Assembly: GCA_021401465.1 (NCBI GenBank)
Contig: JADDMT010000021.1
Coordinates: 310,001-374,000, forward strand
Direction of reading: 5' to 3'
From: Teratosphaeria epicoccoides
Lineage: Eukaryota; Ascomycota; Dothideomycetes; Mycosphaerellales; Teratosphaeriaceae
Length of the DNA stretch: 64,000 nt
Made by a program: the position numbers and the translations under genes. Each line of letters begins with the position of its first letter. The stretch's first letter is position 1. The notes beneath the pieces were generated by a model. It saw only the letters and a list, made by a program, of their open reading frames with translations. It was not told the DNA's origin and made no database searches. This document shows positions 1-12,007 of the stretch, one piece after another.

Positions 1-2873
1 GGTGTGAGAGCCGAGACTGCAATAATAGTATTTAAACACCAAATTGTGCTGCCCACAAGCCCCCGATTGCGTCTGCAACAAATTTCCACTCTTCATCTGG
101 TCTACTTGATGCTATTTGCAATTTGGCACCGGTTTGCTCACGAGGATATTTCAGGTTTGCTCCATGGCGGTCTTCACGTCAAGGAAAGGCGAGCTCAATC
201 ATTGGAGGAACGGAAAGCATCGACAGAAGCCATATCAATGTTACGCATGCAGGAAACAAGCATGAGACTCTAAGACCCACGATATAGAGATGACGCTGCC
301 CGCACGGTTATATTCAATGCAAGCTCGAATCCGAGAGGCGGAGGTTCTGCATCCGGTCTACCACTTTCCATGCTTGCAACCAATTTCAGGGTCGGGCGAA
401 GTGACAGACATGGCTTCGCCGCTGTCGCTTACCATGTAGAGCTTCTGCACCAATCAGAAATGCAGCCCTGTCGAGCTGGTAGGGGAATGTGCGATCAATA
501 TTAGCTAGTCGTGCATCCGCATCGCCCTTGATAGGACTGGAAGTGACGGGTTTTTTGTTTGCTGGGCGATAGTTCTCGCGGAGGCTGTCCGATCATGCAT
601 CTCAGTGCAGCGAGACAGAGATGGCGGAAGCGTTGTGACAATGATTTTGGTCCATGGGTGGATGACAGCAATAGATTTTAGTCAAGGCTGTGCACTTTGA
701 TTCGTGAGAGGAGGTTCCTTGGAGAGCAGTGGAAGCACGAGGTGTGGGTGTACCTGCCTTACTGCGCTTTGATCCCCTTCGCAGCTTGCGCTCCTCCAGC
801 GAGTCAAGATTCTGACACATGACCTCTTCTCAAAAAAAGGAAAAACTCATCAGTCCATCAGTCGACCACCAGCATAACGCTCACCATCTTATAAGAGACG
901 CTCTCTCCATACTCGACCCCTATCGCGCCTGGTCGTTCATGCCCTAATGTTCGACCTCGTCCAGGACAGGCAACAGCTGAACCACCTCGTCTAGCGAATC
1001 ACGAGAAACAACGCACACATCACACAAGTTGTCATCCGCGCGAAGGACATCATCCGCCCTCGCCTCAAGGCCTTCTATCCCAGCGGCACGTCGACAGCCC
1101 AAGGCTTTGCCCTCAGACTCCTTGCCACCGAACTTAGAACCCCGATTGAGACCTGAAAGGCACCATCTCTACAGCAATCACCACACAACACCCATCACGA
1201 TTGCGATCGTCGATGGCTGCTCCTATTACACCGCGAAGCTTGACACGTGTCATAGCTTTGTCTCTAAGCAGCACGATGGTCTGATCTTGGGATTGCTGCA
1301 GCGCTGCGATCCTGGCAGGAGTCGGCAACTTCGTCCAATGCTGGTCAGTCGGCAGGTAGATTTTGTCGGCATCTGAGAAGCACAAGAGGAGGAGCAGTCT
1401 GACCGATGGTCTTGGGCAACGAGAGATAATGTGCCGATGGGCGCGACAGTAACTCGACGTCGAACATCAACTGTGCATGGCAAAAGACCTGCTGCTGAAC
1501 CTCAGCGCATATAGGTATGGTGGAAATGATTACGTTGGCGGGGCGCTTGCAAGTGTTGGTAATACGTCCCGCTATGGACTGTTGAAGCTTCAGAAAGACA
1601 TCAAGAGCCTGCATATCTACACCGGCCACCCGTCGAGATCAGTGCAATGGACCGACGAACATCACATGACGAGTGATCGCTTTCGATCCCGCGCCATCGC
1701 GACAGGGGCGAGTGCACCCTACAATCGCATGCCTGCCTAGCAGGTCAGACTCATCGGCCACAACACGCTCTTCTAGCTTCGATCTTGCCTGGAACAACCT
1801 CCGCTGCTGAAATCCCAGGCGTCGTGACTATCTGGTAAAACGAGCGCAGAATGAACGATATTCGGACAAGGGAAGCCAGATCGACGTCGTTGCCAAGCGA
1901 CTCCCCTTCAACGCAACATACAGGTGCAGAAATAGGCATATGGCCTTCGCGCAACTTGCAGAGCTGATCAAAAGGTTCGGGAAAGCGATGCTGGGAGCTT
2001 GCGGCTCGCGTTGAGGCGTTAAGAAGGGCGGTACGGCGCACCGCACCATTGTCATGCGCGACCCAGCAAACCGATGCAAGACGACTACGAACCGCCTTGC
2101 AGCCCGTCAGAGAGGTGTCAATCACGATTCTGGATAGTGTAGATACATCATCTGTGGCGTGTATCGCTTCAAATGTGGTCTCAAGACCTAACGTTGTGAT
2201 GTTGATAACCTCGCAAGGTGATACAGAGAGTCTCTCTCCAAACGCTCACGAACAACCGCAGCGCAACGCTGTTCTCGTTCAAATGATCTCCATGTAACAA
2301 ATCTATCGATTCGCATCACCGACTGATGGCATGGCTGCCGATTGCGCTGCCAATTTCGTGTGCATTTGAGTCAGGTTGTGATCTTTTGCCCTTGTAGACG
2401 TTGTCTCAAAGTGAGGGAAGGGCCAGCAACTCTACTGTCTGTGGTAGGGTCTACCAGATTTTGGGGCCCCAATGGAGTTGCTACAAAACGCTTGACCGCT
2501 GTGTCCGGTTCACGTGGCTTCCTGGTTCCAATTCGCAGAATGCGAGCGACAGTCCTGCTCAGCAAGTTGTAGGATATATATAGCTTCTGGAACGGATCAG
2601 ACGAGACTATCTTGATCGAGTCCCTTGCCATGCTTGCTTTACAAAACGTTTGGCGTGCGTATCGACACTCGGGAGAGCCAGACTAGCAGCCTGTCTAGCT
2701 CTGACGAAGCACTGACACGCAGCTGCCTGATCATGCCTTCCGTTGGAGCTTTTCAATTGGTGGTAGCTATTAGGAGACCCACATCACGGAGTGGTCCGCT
2801 CTTTCTAGTCCGTCAAACTGGTATAAGAATTTTCACTTTCCTCCTTCACTTCCTTTTTTTCTTCTTCGGCGGG
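1..2873. other. No supportable gene
   Basis: Both strands were read through this stretch. Open frames are short, overlap on opposite strands, and show no domain, signal peptide or convincing splice-joined coding run. It may include untranslated or decayed sequence; nothing further can be supported. Confidence 0.4.
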
Positions 2874-3625
2874 ATGCCACGTTGTCCACAGGTATGTCTC
2901 CACTCACTCACGACCGCGCTCACATACCATCACACGCTAATGCACCACACTTAGGCGTTGAGTGACGACGGGCCGCCGTCTCCCATGACCCCTCAGGGCA
3001 GCTCGGCGTAAGTCCCTGCTGGGCGAGGAGGGGGCCGGCTTTGCGCGGAGCGCACCTGGGATGGAGGAAGAGCGGCGATCGCCTCAAATCTTGCTTAGAG
3101 AGCTGCCACCTGGCTCTCGCAGGCTGCAGCACGCCGCACTGATGCTCTAGACAATGTCACGCGTAGGCTGGTCGTCCGTGAAGGCAAGGTGATGGTGCGC
3201 CAGACCGATGTCACGGACCGCACGCAAGTCCGGAAGTCTGTCCAGGCTGCTGAGACAGGACTGAGTGCCTTACCCTAACGGACGACCAGCCTGAAACAGG
3301 CCGTCTGCAATCACCTCGTTGACTGCAATAACACTGCTGGCGATGCATACGCCGACGACGTGGTAAGTCCAGCATACGCGACGACCCTGCTGAGCGTAGA
3401 ACTGCGCTGACAGACAGCTGAGAATATTTTGACGTATAGCGACGGCGTTCGCAACGCGACGAACGGCGTGACCATCTCCGAGCAGGCAAATATCGGCATA
3501 CCCATCACAGTCGACATCGAGATTTTGATGATGGGGTTTCCCAGACTGCACCCAAGTCATCAATGCCACCGAGTGCACGACCTCCTACATGTTGCCGACG
3601 TAAGAGTGCGATGGTGCAGATGACG
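2874..3625 (+). pseudogene. Relic of a multi-intron gene, possibly of a secreted protein
   Basis: Coding-like pieces sit between strong splice sites: donors GTATGT near 2892, GTAAGT near 3009 and 3363, GTAAGA near 3600, and acceptors near 2954, 3122 and 3424. One piece (about 3123-3280) reads TDALDNVTRRLVVREGK, another (about 3288-3362) reads AVCNHLVDCNNTAGDAYADD, and a third (about 3426-3530) reads ILTYSDGVRNATNGVT. Frames do not join without breaks: the third piece must shift frame near 3530 to reach a run reading PDCTQVINATECTTSYMLP. Paired cysteines and N-glycosylation-type NxT sites suggest a secreted product, but I recognise no family. It may be a gene with introns I placed wrongly. Confidence 0.3.
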
Positions 3626-5217
3626 GCAAGTCAGCACTCGGCGTGGTCGTCCACTGGGTAATTCTGCATGGATGCGATCAACTTGATCTCAAGGCCGTTT
3701 GCTGATCTGATACATAGCTTTGAAATTGGCTACTGGCTCGTTTATCCTCGAAGCGATCCTGGCGGTGAATGTGACAAACGGTGGTGTTTTGTATGATCAA
3801 CTTGTTGGGCTTCGAGAGGTAGTGTCTTGCTTTTTCATTAGGCGTTTGGAGGTGGTTTTCGATCGGGTTATGGCTAATTGGTGTTGTTCTGTACTGTTAA
3901 TCGGTGATTGTCCGTTGTCACATTGGTTTGTCCGACAATAAATGGATGTTCATTCGTTCGCCTATCGATGTGTAACTTTGGCTCGATGCACTGTGGTTCT
4001 TCCCGTCCATCCAGGTTTTCCTCCATCGCCCTCCCGTTCACCATCCCGATGCTCACCACTCTGCTGCGCTAGGCCCCGTTCCATCGACGCATCATATCGA
4101 CAAAGTTGGCTCTTGTGACCCTGCCGTCCCGGAGCACTTCAAAGTCAATCGACAGCATATCATCCGCGTGCTACAGTCTTATCAGCAATCGCTCTCACGA
4201 TAGGAAGATCGAATATCTCGGCAAACATCTGTCACTATGATGATAATGTTGGCCGTCCAGCCCGCCTACTTTTGCTGCTGTTGCTGTGGTGGTGGCCATG
4301 GTGTTGGTGCTGCCGGCGATGGTGGCGGTGGCGGAGGAGCCCTTGATCTGAGGCGAAGCCAGCACCTCACGCTGTTGCGGAAGTTTTCGAAGCGAGGCAT
4401 CGTTGTCCTTGGGAAAGAGAAAGAGGCCCTCATCGAGCGAAGGTATGAAGCATGCCATGGAATTTCACCTGCAGGAGAATTGGCCCCCCGGACAATGCCA
4501 GCCTCAACAGAGCGGCGAGCACGTGTCGAGGGCAAGATCAAATGTCGGACGACTTCGAGCAGGCAGAAGTCCACGTACAATGCAACTAGGAGCTATTCAA
4601 GGTGAGTTCTCACATCATCAAGAGACGAGCTATATCAACAACACTATCAGCCAAGCCAAAGCATACAAAGGAGAATGGTAGTTTTCCGGGCAGAACCCAC
4701 AGCGACGTTGGGAAGTGCAAGGCTGAAGCAGACCCCGGAACGACCGACAGCATGAGATGCCCATATCAAGTTCCGATCGCAGAACCGATGCTCAGTCCGC
4801 GGCAGACTCTCCAGCATCGCTGTCTGAAGCAAGGAGCAGCGCAGAACCTCCAGAGGTGCAAGAGCAATATACAACGTGGTACTGCAGACCCAACAACTGA
4901 TGTTTGGACCGGGATGTGGAACAATAGCACAACTCAGGTCCAATTGCGCAACCAATATTCAATCAGTGGCGTCGTCGCCGGTGTCACTAGCAAAGCAAGA
5001 AGCAATGGTGAACATCGCAGCAGCCAAGAGCAAGATAGAGAGTAGCATTTTTGACCCAAAATTCGATACCAGGACTAGGAATGTGCCAGTGGCATACCTA
5101 TTCACCCAAGGAACGCCAACTCATAATCCAAAACCTCAACCAAGACATCTCAGGAGCCTCTCAGCACAGGATATTCTCCTCAAGCCACCTTGAAAATCAT
5201 CATCATCATCATCACCA
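3626..5217. other. No clear gene; simple repeats
   Basis: Open frames at about 4240-5050 lie on both strands and one is driven by a GGTGGC/GGAGGA-rich tract (4285-4345) that translates as poly-Gly or poly-Pro. Nothing recognisable is encoded. The stretch ends next to the 3' end of the asparagine synthetase gene. Confidence 0.4.
5196..5213. repeat. (ATC)6 microsatellite
   Basis: Six perfect ATC units lie directly downstream of the stop codon of the asparagine synthetase gene, probably in its 3' untranslated region. Confidence 0.9.
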
Positions 5218-7446
5218 CTACCAGCCCTCCGCCCTCTTCACCCCAAATCTCTTCCTCAGAACCACCCACTCGGCAACCACCAACACCTTTCTCCAACTCC
5301 CCGCGTCCCCGCCCTCCCCGAACGCTCTCTCCACCAACCCCTCCACCTTGTCCCAACTCACAAACCCAAGCGCCTCTACACTCTGCCTCGTAATCAACCC
5401 CTGCATCAACCTATTCAGCGGCCCGCCCCTCGGCCACGTCGTGGGAGCCGAGTAAGGGTGCTTAGTTCTGGAGTACAGCTCGTCTGTAATAAAAGGTCTG
5501 CTCGCTTCACGCAGGATCCATTTCTCAATGAAGCGGGACTTGCCAGGCATATAGCGAAGTTTGGTAGAGGGAGGAAGGTTGTTGACGTACGAAGTCAAGT
5601 GGTGATCGAGAAACGGCGTGCGCGCTTCGATGCTGTGTGCCATTTCCGTGCGGTCGCCGAGGCAAGTGAGGAAGATGTTGGGGAGGTGGCCTTTAGACCA
5701 GGTGTACAGCGCTGAATGCAGCGGGTGCCAATTTTCGCTCATCTGCTGCCTTGCGACGCCGTCGACATTGGTCGCGATGGTCCATTCCGGGTCGGCGTTG
5801 GGGAACGCAGTATCGGTCCATTCGGCGAAAACGTCAGGTTGGAACGCTGTCATTCCCATCACCGTGTTGATCCCATTCAACATCCGTCGCGGAAGACTCG
5901 CCGCCCCACTTCCCCCATCCGCGCCGATAGCCCTATAATGCTCCCTCGCCGCCTCCTCCGCCTCAGCCAGACACTTCTCCCTCTCCCTCTCTGGCAACGA
6001 GTTGAACCCCTCCCACGCCTCATCCTTCTCCCTCAAGTAATCAGGCAGAAACAACGGATACCCCGCAAACACCTCGTCCGCCCCCTCCCCCGTCAACACA
6101 ACCTTATACCCGCTCTCCATCGGCACCTCACTCAATGCGAATTTCCCTACGAAATTCAAATCCGCATTCTGCTGCTCGCAATGCCATACCGCGTCCTCAA
6201 ATCTGCGCGCCAACTCGGATTCGTTCATTTTTTTCTTCAGATACTTCACGCCCAACCACTCCGCCGTACGATTCGCGATCGCGGACTCATCGTACCCGGA
6301 GTCCTCGTCGAAGGCGATGGAGAAGCAGGTCACGCGCTCACTGGGCGGTGCGGAGCCAAGCGAGATGTTTTGTTCTTTCACGAGGTGCGCAACCATGCCC
6401 GCGATGACGGAGGAGTCGATGCCGCCGCTCAGGTAGACGCCAACAGGGACGTCGGCGCGGAGGCGCAGGCGCACAGATTCGAGGAGTCGGGCGCGGACGC
6501 CTTCGATGAGTTCTTTCGGGGTGCGAGGGTCTTGGACATGTTTAGAGGGGAAGGTGGAGTCCCAGTAGGACCGTTCTTCGATGTGGCCGCCTGATCCGTT
6601 TTGGATCATGAGGTAGTGGCCTGGACGGATTTTGCGGATATTTTTGAAGAGGGTGCGAGTGTCGAAGTTCCAGCCGCCTTCTTTGAAGCTGCGAACGTCC
6701 CATTCTGGTTGCCAACCTAGGGGGAGAAAGGCTTTCATTTCTGCTGCTATTAGGAGTCTTTCGCCTTTGCTGTCGGTGGAAGAGGAGGGTTGGATGGTGT
6801 AGAAGAGCGGCTTAATGCCGTATCGGTCCCGAACTGCGAAGAGTAGGTCTTTTCTCTCGTCGTAAAGTACACATGCGAACTCGCCGCGGAGGTAGGATGT
6901 GAAGTTGAGGCCATGGTGGAGGTAGAGCGCGATAATGATCTCGGAGTCACTCTTGGACGTGAATTTGTATTCCGTCTCTCGTTCCAGCTGAGCTCTAACC
7001 CCCCGACATCAGCTCCGTCTCATTGATGGCAAAAGAAGCGAGAGACTCACCTGATCTTATCATAATCATAAAACTCGCCATTCACCACCGCATGGACACC
7101 ACCCTTTTCACTCCGACAATGAAACGGCTGAGCGCCCTCAGGACTCAGATCATTGATGCTCAGCCGCACATGTCCCAGGGCTATGCGTACACCAAATTGC
7201 ATCAGCTTACGGTCACTCTTGCAGCATCATGGGAGAGGGGAGAATGATAGCCAGAGTACCTACACGACAATCGTCGCTGATCCACGTCCCCGTCGCATCA
7301 GGGCCGCGATGTCGAATCTGCTCGAGCGAGGCCCGGAGCTCGTGATCGAGCTTCTCGGCGTCGGAATCGGAAGTGCCGTTCGTGGCGGCGTGGTGGCGGT
7401 GGTGTGCGGGCGGAGTGAGGGAGAGGATACAGCTGATGCCGCACAT
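5218..7446 (-). CDS. Asparagine synthetase (glutamine-hydrolysing), AsnB-type
   Basis: ATP-dependent amidation of aspartate with glutamine as nitrogen donor, in the cytosol. Three exons: 7446-7260, 7180-7051, 6994-5218, giving 697 residues and an exact phase. The start is fixed by MCGI, whose Cys2 is the class II amidotransferase nucleophile; RHRGPDATG and RVALGHVRLSI follow, the latter restored by splicing 7259-7181. The C-terminal synthetase domain has the PP-loop SGGIDSS, the GEGADEVFAGY segment and EARTPFLDH. At about 700 residues it is longer than human ASNS (561) and closer to bacterial AsnB in size, with an insertion near residues 30-45 of the amidotransferase domain. It could be a paralogue of the housekeeping enzyme. 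Family assignment is secure; the exact substrate is inferred. Confidence 0.9.
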
Positions 7447-8310
7447 CTTGCTGCAAGAACTCCGCTGATAGAGCCTCAGGATATGCGATGCTACAATATG
7501 CTTCAACGACGCCAAGGATGCAGATAGACAGCAGAAGACAAAGAACTGGACCTTGACGACGACGCCGGATATGCTTCTACTTATCCCACCGTGACAGCGC
7601 TGATGACAACAAGTCTAACACAGTGCATCGCCGCAAGTCACGTACTGGAGCAGCAACTACTGGAAAGTCTGATAAGCAATCGCAAGCCGTCGGTCAATGG
7701 CATTATTTGCGATTTCCGCGCGAGATAAAACTGATCGCGCCTGATCGCCAGGAACCATCTACACGGCGGTACGATGACGTGATGAAGCAGGCGTAGCTTC
7801 TCTGTTGGGGCTAGCGCGCGATTGGGATATACGATTACTGCATGTGGTGGCCGTCAAAGAGAATCGGGAAGTGAATGGTGAGACATGCTGCATGGAAATG
7901 AGGATGCGTGGGGTGGCGGGAATCTCACCCACGGGGCTCTGGCGCTAGGAGCAGCGACTATTGGACAGGACCTCATTACGGTCATAGGATCTGCTGCGAC
8001 CAATCTGCAGTGAACACGCTGTTTGTCTCAGAGGAGTGGAAGGACTTGCCGAGAATGCGTCTGGTGGAGGTGACACGCTGGCAATCATCGTGGACAGCGC
8101 ATCTGGTGCGGCAGGAAATATGAGGAGGCATCTGATGCGCAGAAGTTGTTGGGGGTATTGAATGCATAATAGAGAAGTTCATCTGCTACTGGTCTGCGTA
8201 CCTTGCGCTTTGAGCCAGCCCGTTGGTGTGAACCATTCCGGCCCAAACGCCACGCGGTGCATCAGAACTTGACTTCCAACTTTACAACTGACTCCCATCA
8301 CGCGAAAGGT
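7447..8310. other. Intergenic, 864 bases
   Basis: Lies upstream of the asparagine synthetase gene and downstream of the eS19 gene, both on the minus strand. It must hold the synthetase promoter and the eS19 terminator. No gene, repeat or motif could be supported. Confidence 0.5.
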
Positions 8311-8980
8311 CTACTCATCATCCTCGTCCTCCTCCTCGGCCTCAAGCGTAGTCTGCGCAATACGGTCCAAGTCACGCTGGCCAGACTGGGTGATGCGGCG
8401 ACCGCCTTTCTCCTCGTCCTGCTCGAGAACACCGATCTTCTCAAGCGCCTGCAGGACCTTGCGGTCGACGGAGCCGGAAGCGTCGACGTGGTGGGCTGGG
8501 CGAGAGCCGCGATTCTTGGTGCTACCGTGAGCCTTCCTGAGGCGGCCGACACCGACTGTCTTGCGGACGTAGATGTGCCGAGCGACGGAGGCGGCACGGA
8601 CATAGAACCTGCACAATGTCAGCAAAGCTTTCTCGAGTGTGAGGAAGATATATCGATCACCAGTCGATGCTCTGAGGAGGCAGCTCCTTGGAGTGGGAGG
8701 TCTTGACAGTGTCCGCCCAACCTGTAGACAACAAAGTCAGCATGCAATGCAGCTAACCATGATGCCCCCCGTCCCGCACGGGATTCAGGTTTCTCTGAAC
8801 CATGTATGTGTGTATGTCATATGGCCCGCCATCCATCTCTTTCCGTACGCGGACGGTGAGCCTTGCGGTAATCTCCTCTCACGGACCTGGAATGGGCAGC
8901 TTGCCCTGACGCTTCAAGAACGCAGCATAGGCGTTGATGAACTTGTCCGCTGGGACATCGCGCACGGAGACACCAGGCAT
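8311..8980 (-). CDS. RPS19: Small ribosomal subunit protein eS19 (RPS19)
   Basis: Component of the 40S head, needed for 18S rRNA processing. Exons 8980-8887, 8721-8661 and 8608-8311 sum to 453 bases, 150 residues, the usual eS19 length. The start MPGVSVRDV, the WADTVKT and DWFYVRAAS segments across the two splice junctions, and the VGRLRKAHG and SGSVDRKVLQALE segments are typical of the family. It ends in an acidic tail EEEDEDDE. Introns are 165 and 52 bases with clean GT-AG borders; fungal ribosomal protein genes often carry such 5'-clustered introns. All motifs are intact. Confidence 0.96.
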
Positions 8981-9248
8981 GTTGGCGGTGGCAAGTAAGC
9001 AAGCGGTGGACGGCGGGTCGGGGGGATATTCGTCAGACGGTGGGCGATGTCTATCCTCGTCGATATTTCGATTACTGGAAGACGCAGATTTCCGGCGGTG
9101 CGCAAGGCGCTAGGGAATGGAGTTCATCCGCTCCGGTCTTGGCAGTGGCATCAGGGTCAATGTTAGCGTGCCATTGCGTTTGAACAACTTCTCGTCGCTT
9201 TTATCAACGCCCCCTTCGATATATTTGTCGACGGGAAAAGAGCATCGC

Positions 9249-9290
9249 CACCGCCCTGTCGCTGACTCACCACCGCCCTGTCGCTGACTC
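9249..9290. repeat. Two-copy 22-base tandem repeat in a divergent promoter
   Basis: The 20-mer CACCGCCCTGTCGCTGACTC occurs at 9249-9268 and again at 9271-9290, without mismatch. It sits in the 569-base gap between the eS19 gene (minus) and the hydrolase-phosphatase gene (plus), so it could affect either promoter. No transcription factor is assigned. Confidence 0.85.
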
Positions 9291-9549
9291 GCCAACCTGT
9301 CAACGGTCTCATGATTCTTAGCTAATCGTTGAAGCAGATCGCCAAGTCGAAATTTAAGCAACTCCAGAACGTACGCTGATCGGCGAAGCTTGCTGCGGTT
9401 GTTTGCTTTGCACCGCGCGGTTGACTCGTCGCTCTGGACACAGCACGCACGCAAAGGCGAGTATGTGCCAACAACGTTCCACCGAAAGCGAGATCTTACG
9501 CTAGCGACTTACATCAATCGTGGACCTTCGCATTGCCACGAGTTGCAAC

Positions 9550-11639
9550 ATGGATCAACTACATGTGACATCAACGCAAGCCTGGACGAGGCTGCAAGCT
9601 GCTGTAGCAACATTACTGACATCGAATTGGCAACTGTCAGGCCTCCTATCAGCAGGGCTTGGCTTCATTCTCTTCAGATCATGGCGAGCTGGCAGACTCA
9701 CCAACTTACTCCACCCAGTCCGGTCAAAGCTTGAAGCATCAGAACCGGGACTCTTCAAGAAATACAGCACGTTTCACAGCATGACCACCGCTTCCGGAGT
9801 CACGTATCCCAGAATCAGAGTGTTCTACCATGCTCATGCTCAAATTGACAAGTTGCCGAAAGATCTGCCATTGCTGGTCTTCATGCACGGACTAGGAGGC
9901 AATGCAACACAGTTTGCGCCACTGCTGACGAGTATGATCAATGTCGCACCGTGTCTAGCTATCGACCTTCCAGGCTGCGGTCTCAGTGACTTCAAGCCTG
10001 ATGATGCCAGTGCCTACACTACGGCAGCATTTGCTGAGCTGCTTGCTGCCGTCATCGATCAGTATCGCGACAAAGAGAATAATCAACAGATCGTGCTCAT
10101 CGGTCACAGTATGGGCTGCGCGATCTCTGCGTTACTGGCATCAGCGACGTCCGAGGTGAGAGCACGCCTTGACGTCGGCTACATCATCGGGCTCATCGCC
10201 ATTTGCCCCAAGGCCATTCCGTCAACCCACGAGACAGCAATGACAAAGAGGCTGCAATCAGTACCATCCTTCGTATTTGATGTACTGCGCTTCTTTGATC
10301 GCAGAGGCGGACTACAGAGTCGCAGTGTGACTCGCATGGTAGGCGACGATGCGGATGTGGAGACAAGGAAATTGCAGCAGAAGTACAACGCACAGTCGAA
10401 GAGTGCGACTTTGCTGAGAATTTTGAATGGTACACTAAGAACAGATGCTGGCGGTCAACAGACAGGCTGGCCTGGCAAAGAGGTTTGGGCCGGAATAAAG
10501 GTCCCGCTGTTCCTGGTCGCGGGCGAGTCTGACCAGGTGACGTCGCCACAGGAAGTCATGCAGATTGCGACTTGGCTGAAATCGAACGATAATGCTTCCG
10601 GTGGACCAACGATGATGGAAGTCGAGCCGCAACCAAAAATCGTGGTCACAGACAGTCACTTGGACGAGGAGATTGCGTCGGATGTACAAGGAACAGCAGC
10701 ACACTCGGGTGCCATACCTTCCACACTTGGTGAAGCACAGCTTGCCAAATACCACGTCTGGTCCGATCAACCACCGCCCCACGGTATCGCCGAAAACCAC
10801 CGTATCATCGAAGATACCTCCGCATCACCCAAACACAACATCGCGCTCAAAGTCACGATCCTTCCTGCACCTGCTGCGCACGGTCTACTCTATAGCACAG
10901 ACACCGTCCGCATCCTCTCAGGCCTTATCGAAGGCTTCCTGGGCAGACACATCGACGAGCGCCTCGGACTAGGCTGGCAGCTTCAACACCTCACTACTAG
11001 CGGTAAGTGGGACGTCAAGAACCTCGCCAAGTGGTCCAAGATCGATCGTTGCTCGGAACCTATCGGCGGTGTCTTTCGCGCTATGAAGACGATGCGCGAG
11101 GTCGATGATCTTCACAATCCAACACGCTTCGTGCAAGAGTTCGGGGCGAAGGCTCGGCCAGATGGCGTGGCGACTGTTGTAGATATCAGTCATGAGAGCC
11201 CGGTCTATGATCCAAAGGGGTTGGTGGAGGGTGGGGTGGAGTATCATAAGTTTCCGACTGTGAGTAAGTTGCCGCCGACGGCTGATGAGGTGGAGCAGTT
11301 TATAGGTCTGGTTGATCGCTTGAGACAATCCGACCTGTGTCAGAGGAAGCAGGGTGAGACGGTGGGCCCAACAGTTGGGGTGCATTGTCATTATGGGTTT
11401 AACAGGTATCTCTCTCACTGGTTCTTGCGGGAGGGTACTCGATTGCTGACTTCAGATCATGCAGGACTGGCTTCTTCATCGTTTGCTACCTGGTCGAGCG
11501 GCTGGGGTACAAGCTGGCAGACGCCATAGCGGAGTTTGCTGAGAAGAGGGCGCCGGGCATCAAGCACGATCACTTCGTCAACGAGCTGTACGTCAGGTAT
11601 GCGGTGAAGATGGACAGGAGAGGGACGATCGTTGAGTGA
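9550..11639 (+). CDS. Alpha/beta hydrolase fused to a capping-enzyme-like cysteine phosphatase
   Basis: Two exons, 9550-11405 and 11465-11639, encode 676 residues. The ATG at 9550 is the first in frame; the GTG 30 bases upstream is less likely. Residues about 25-45 form a hydrophobic stretch, likely a membrane anchor. Residues about 105-310 are an alpha/beta hydrolase: oxyanion HGLGGN, nucleophile elbow GHSMGC, acid GESDQVTSP; the base is probably the His in the later PAAHGLLYS. The C-terminal ~180 residues carry the P-loop HCHYGFNR (HC-x5-R) followed across the intron by TGFF, with VVDIS and a PPTADEV loop upstream. That layout matches the RNA 5'-triphosphatase/DUSP11 branch of cysteine phosphatases more than protein tyrosine phosphatases. 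The intron splits the catalytic Arg codon. Substrates of both halves are unknown; the RNA role is inference. Confidence 0.85.
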
Positions 11640-12007
11640 GCAGGCATCGGAGTTAGACACATGGTACACGCATGGACGGAAGTCCTCTCAGAGCACAAGC
11701 GCGAAGGCAAGCAGCGATATGTTTTATGATACCCAGAGCATTGCCGTAGCGATAATGAAGCATGTCTATGAAGTCCGGTTCCCAAGGACGGAATCCAGTG
11801 CAGTGGCCCCTCTTTCCACAGACGTACGTCTGAGGTCATTCAAGGCCTACCATTGACCGGCTACCCGAGGAGCATTGGAAATAGCATCAACTGCATGATC
11901 GAGGAATCCATAGGGGCCCTGTCATCAGCCGCACTGCGCATTCGGAGCCCTCCTATTACCCTGATCTGCGCGGCTCTGTGAATCTGCGACACAAGCAGTC
12001 TCTGTCG
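11640..12007. other. Convergent intergenic gap
   Basis: 368 bases between the 3' ends of the fusion gene (plus) and the Hsp70-like gene (minus). It should hold two terminators; no motif stands out. Confidence 0.5.

Noticed and set aside
5716..6594. 292-codon plus-strand frame
   Set aside because: Antisense to the synthetase domain of asparagine synthetase.
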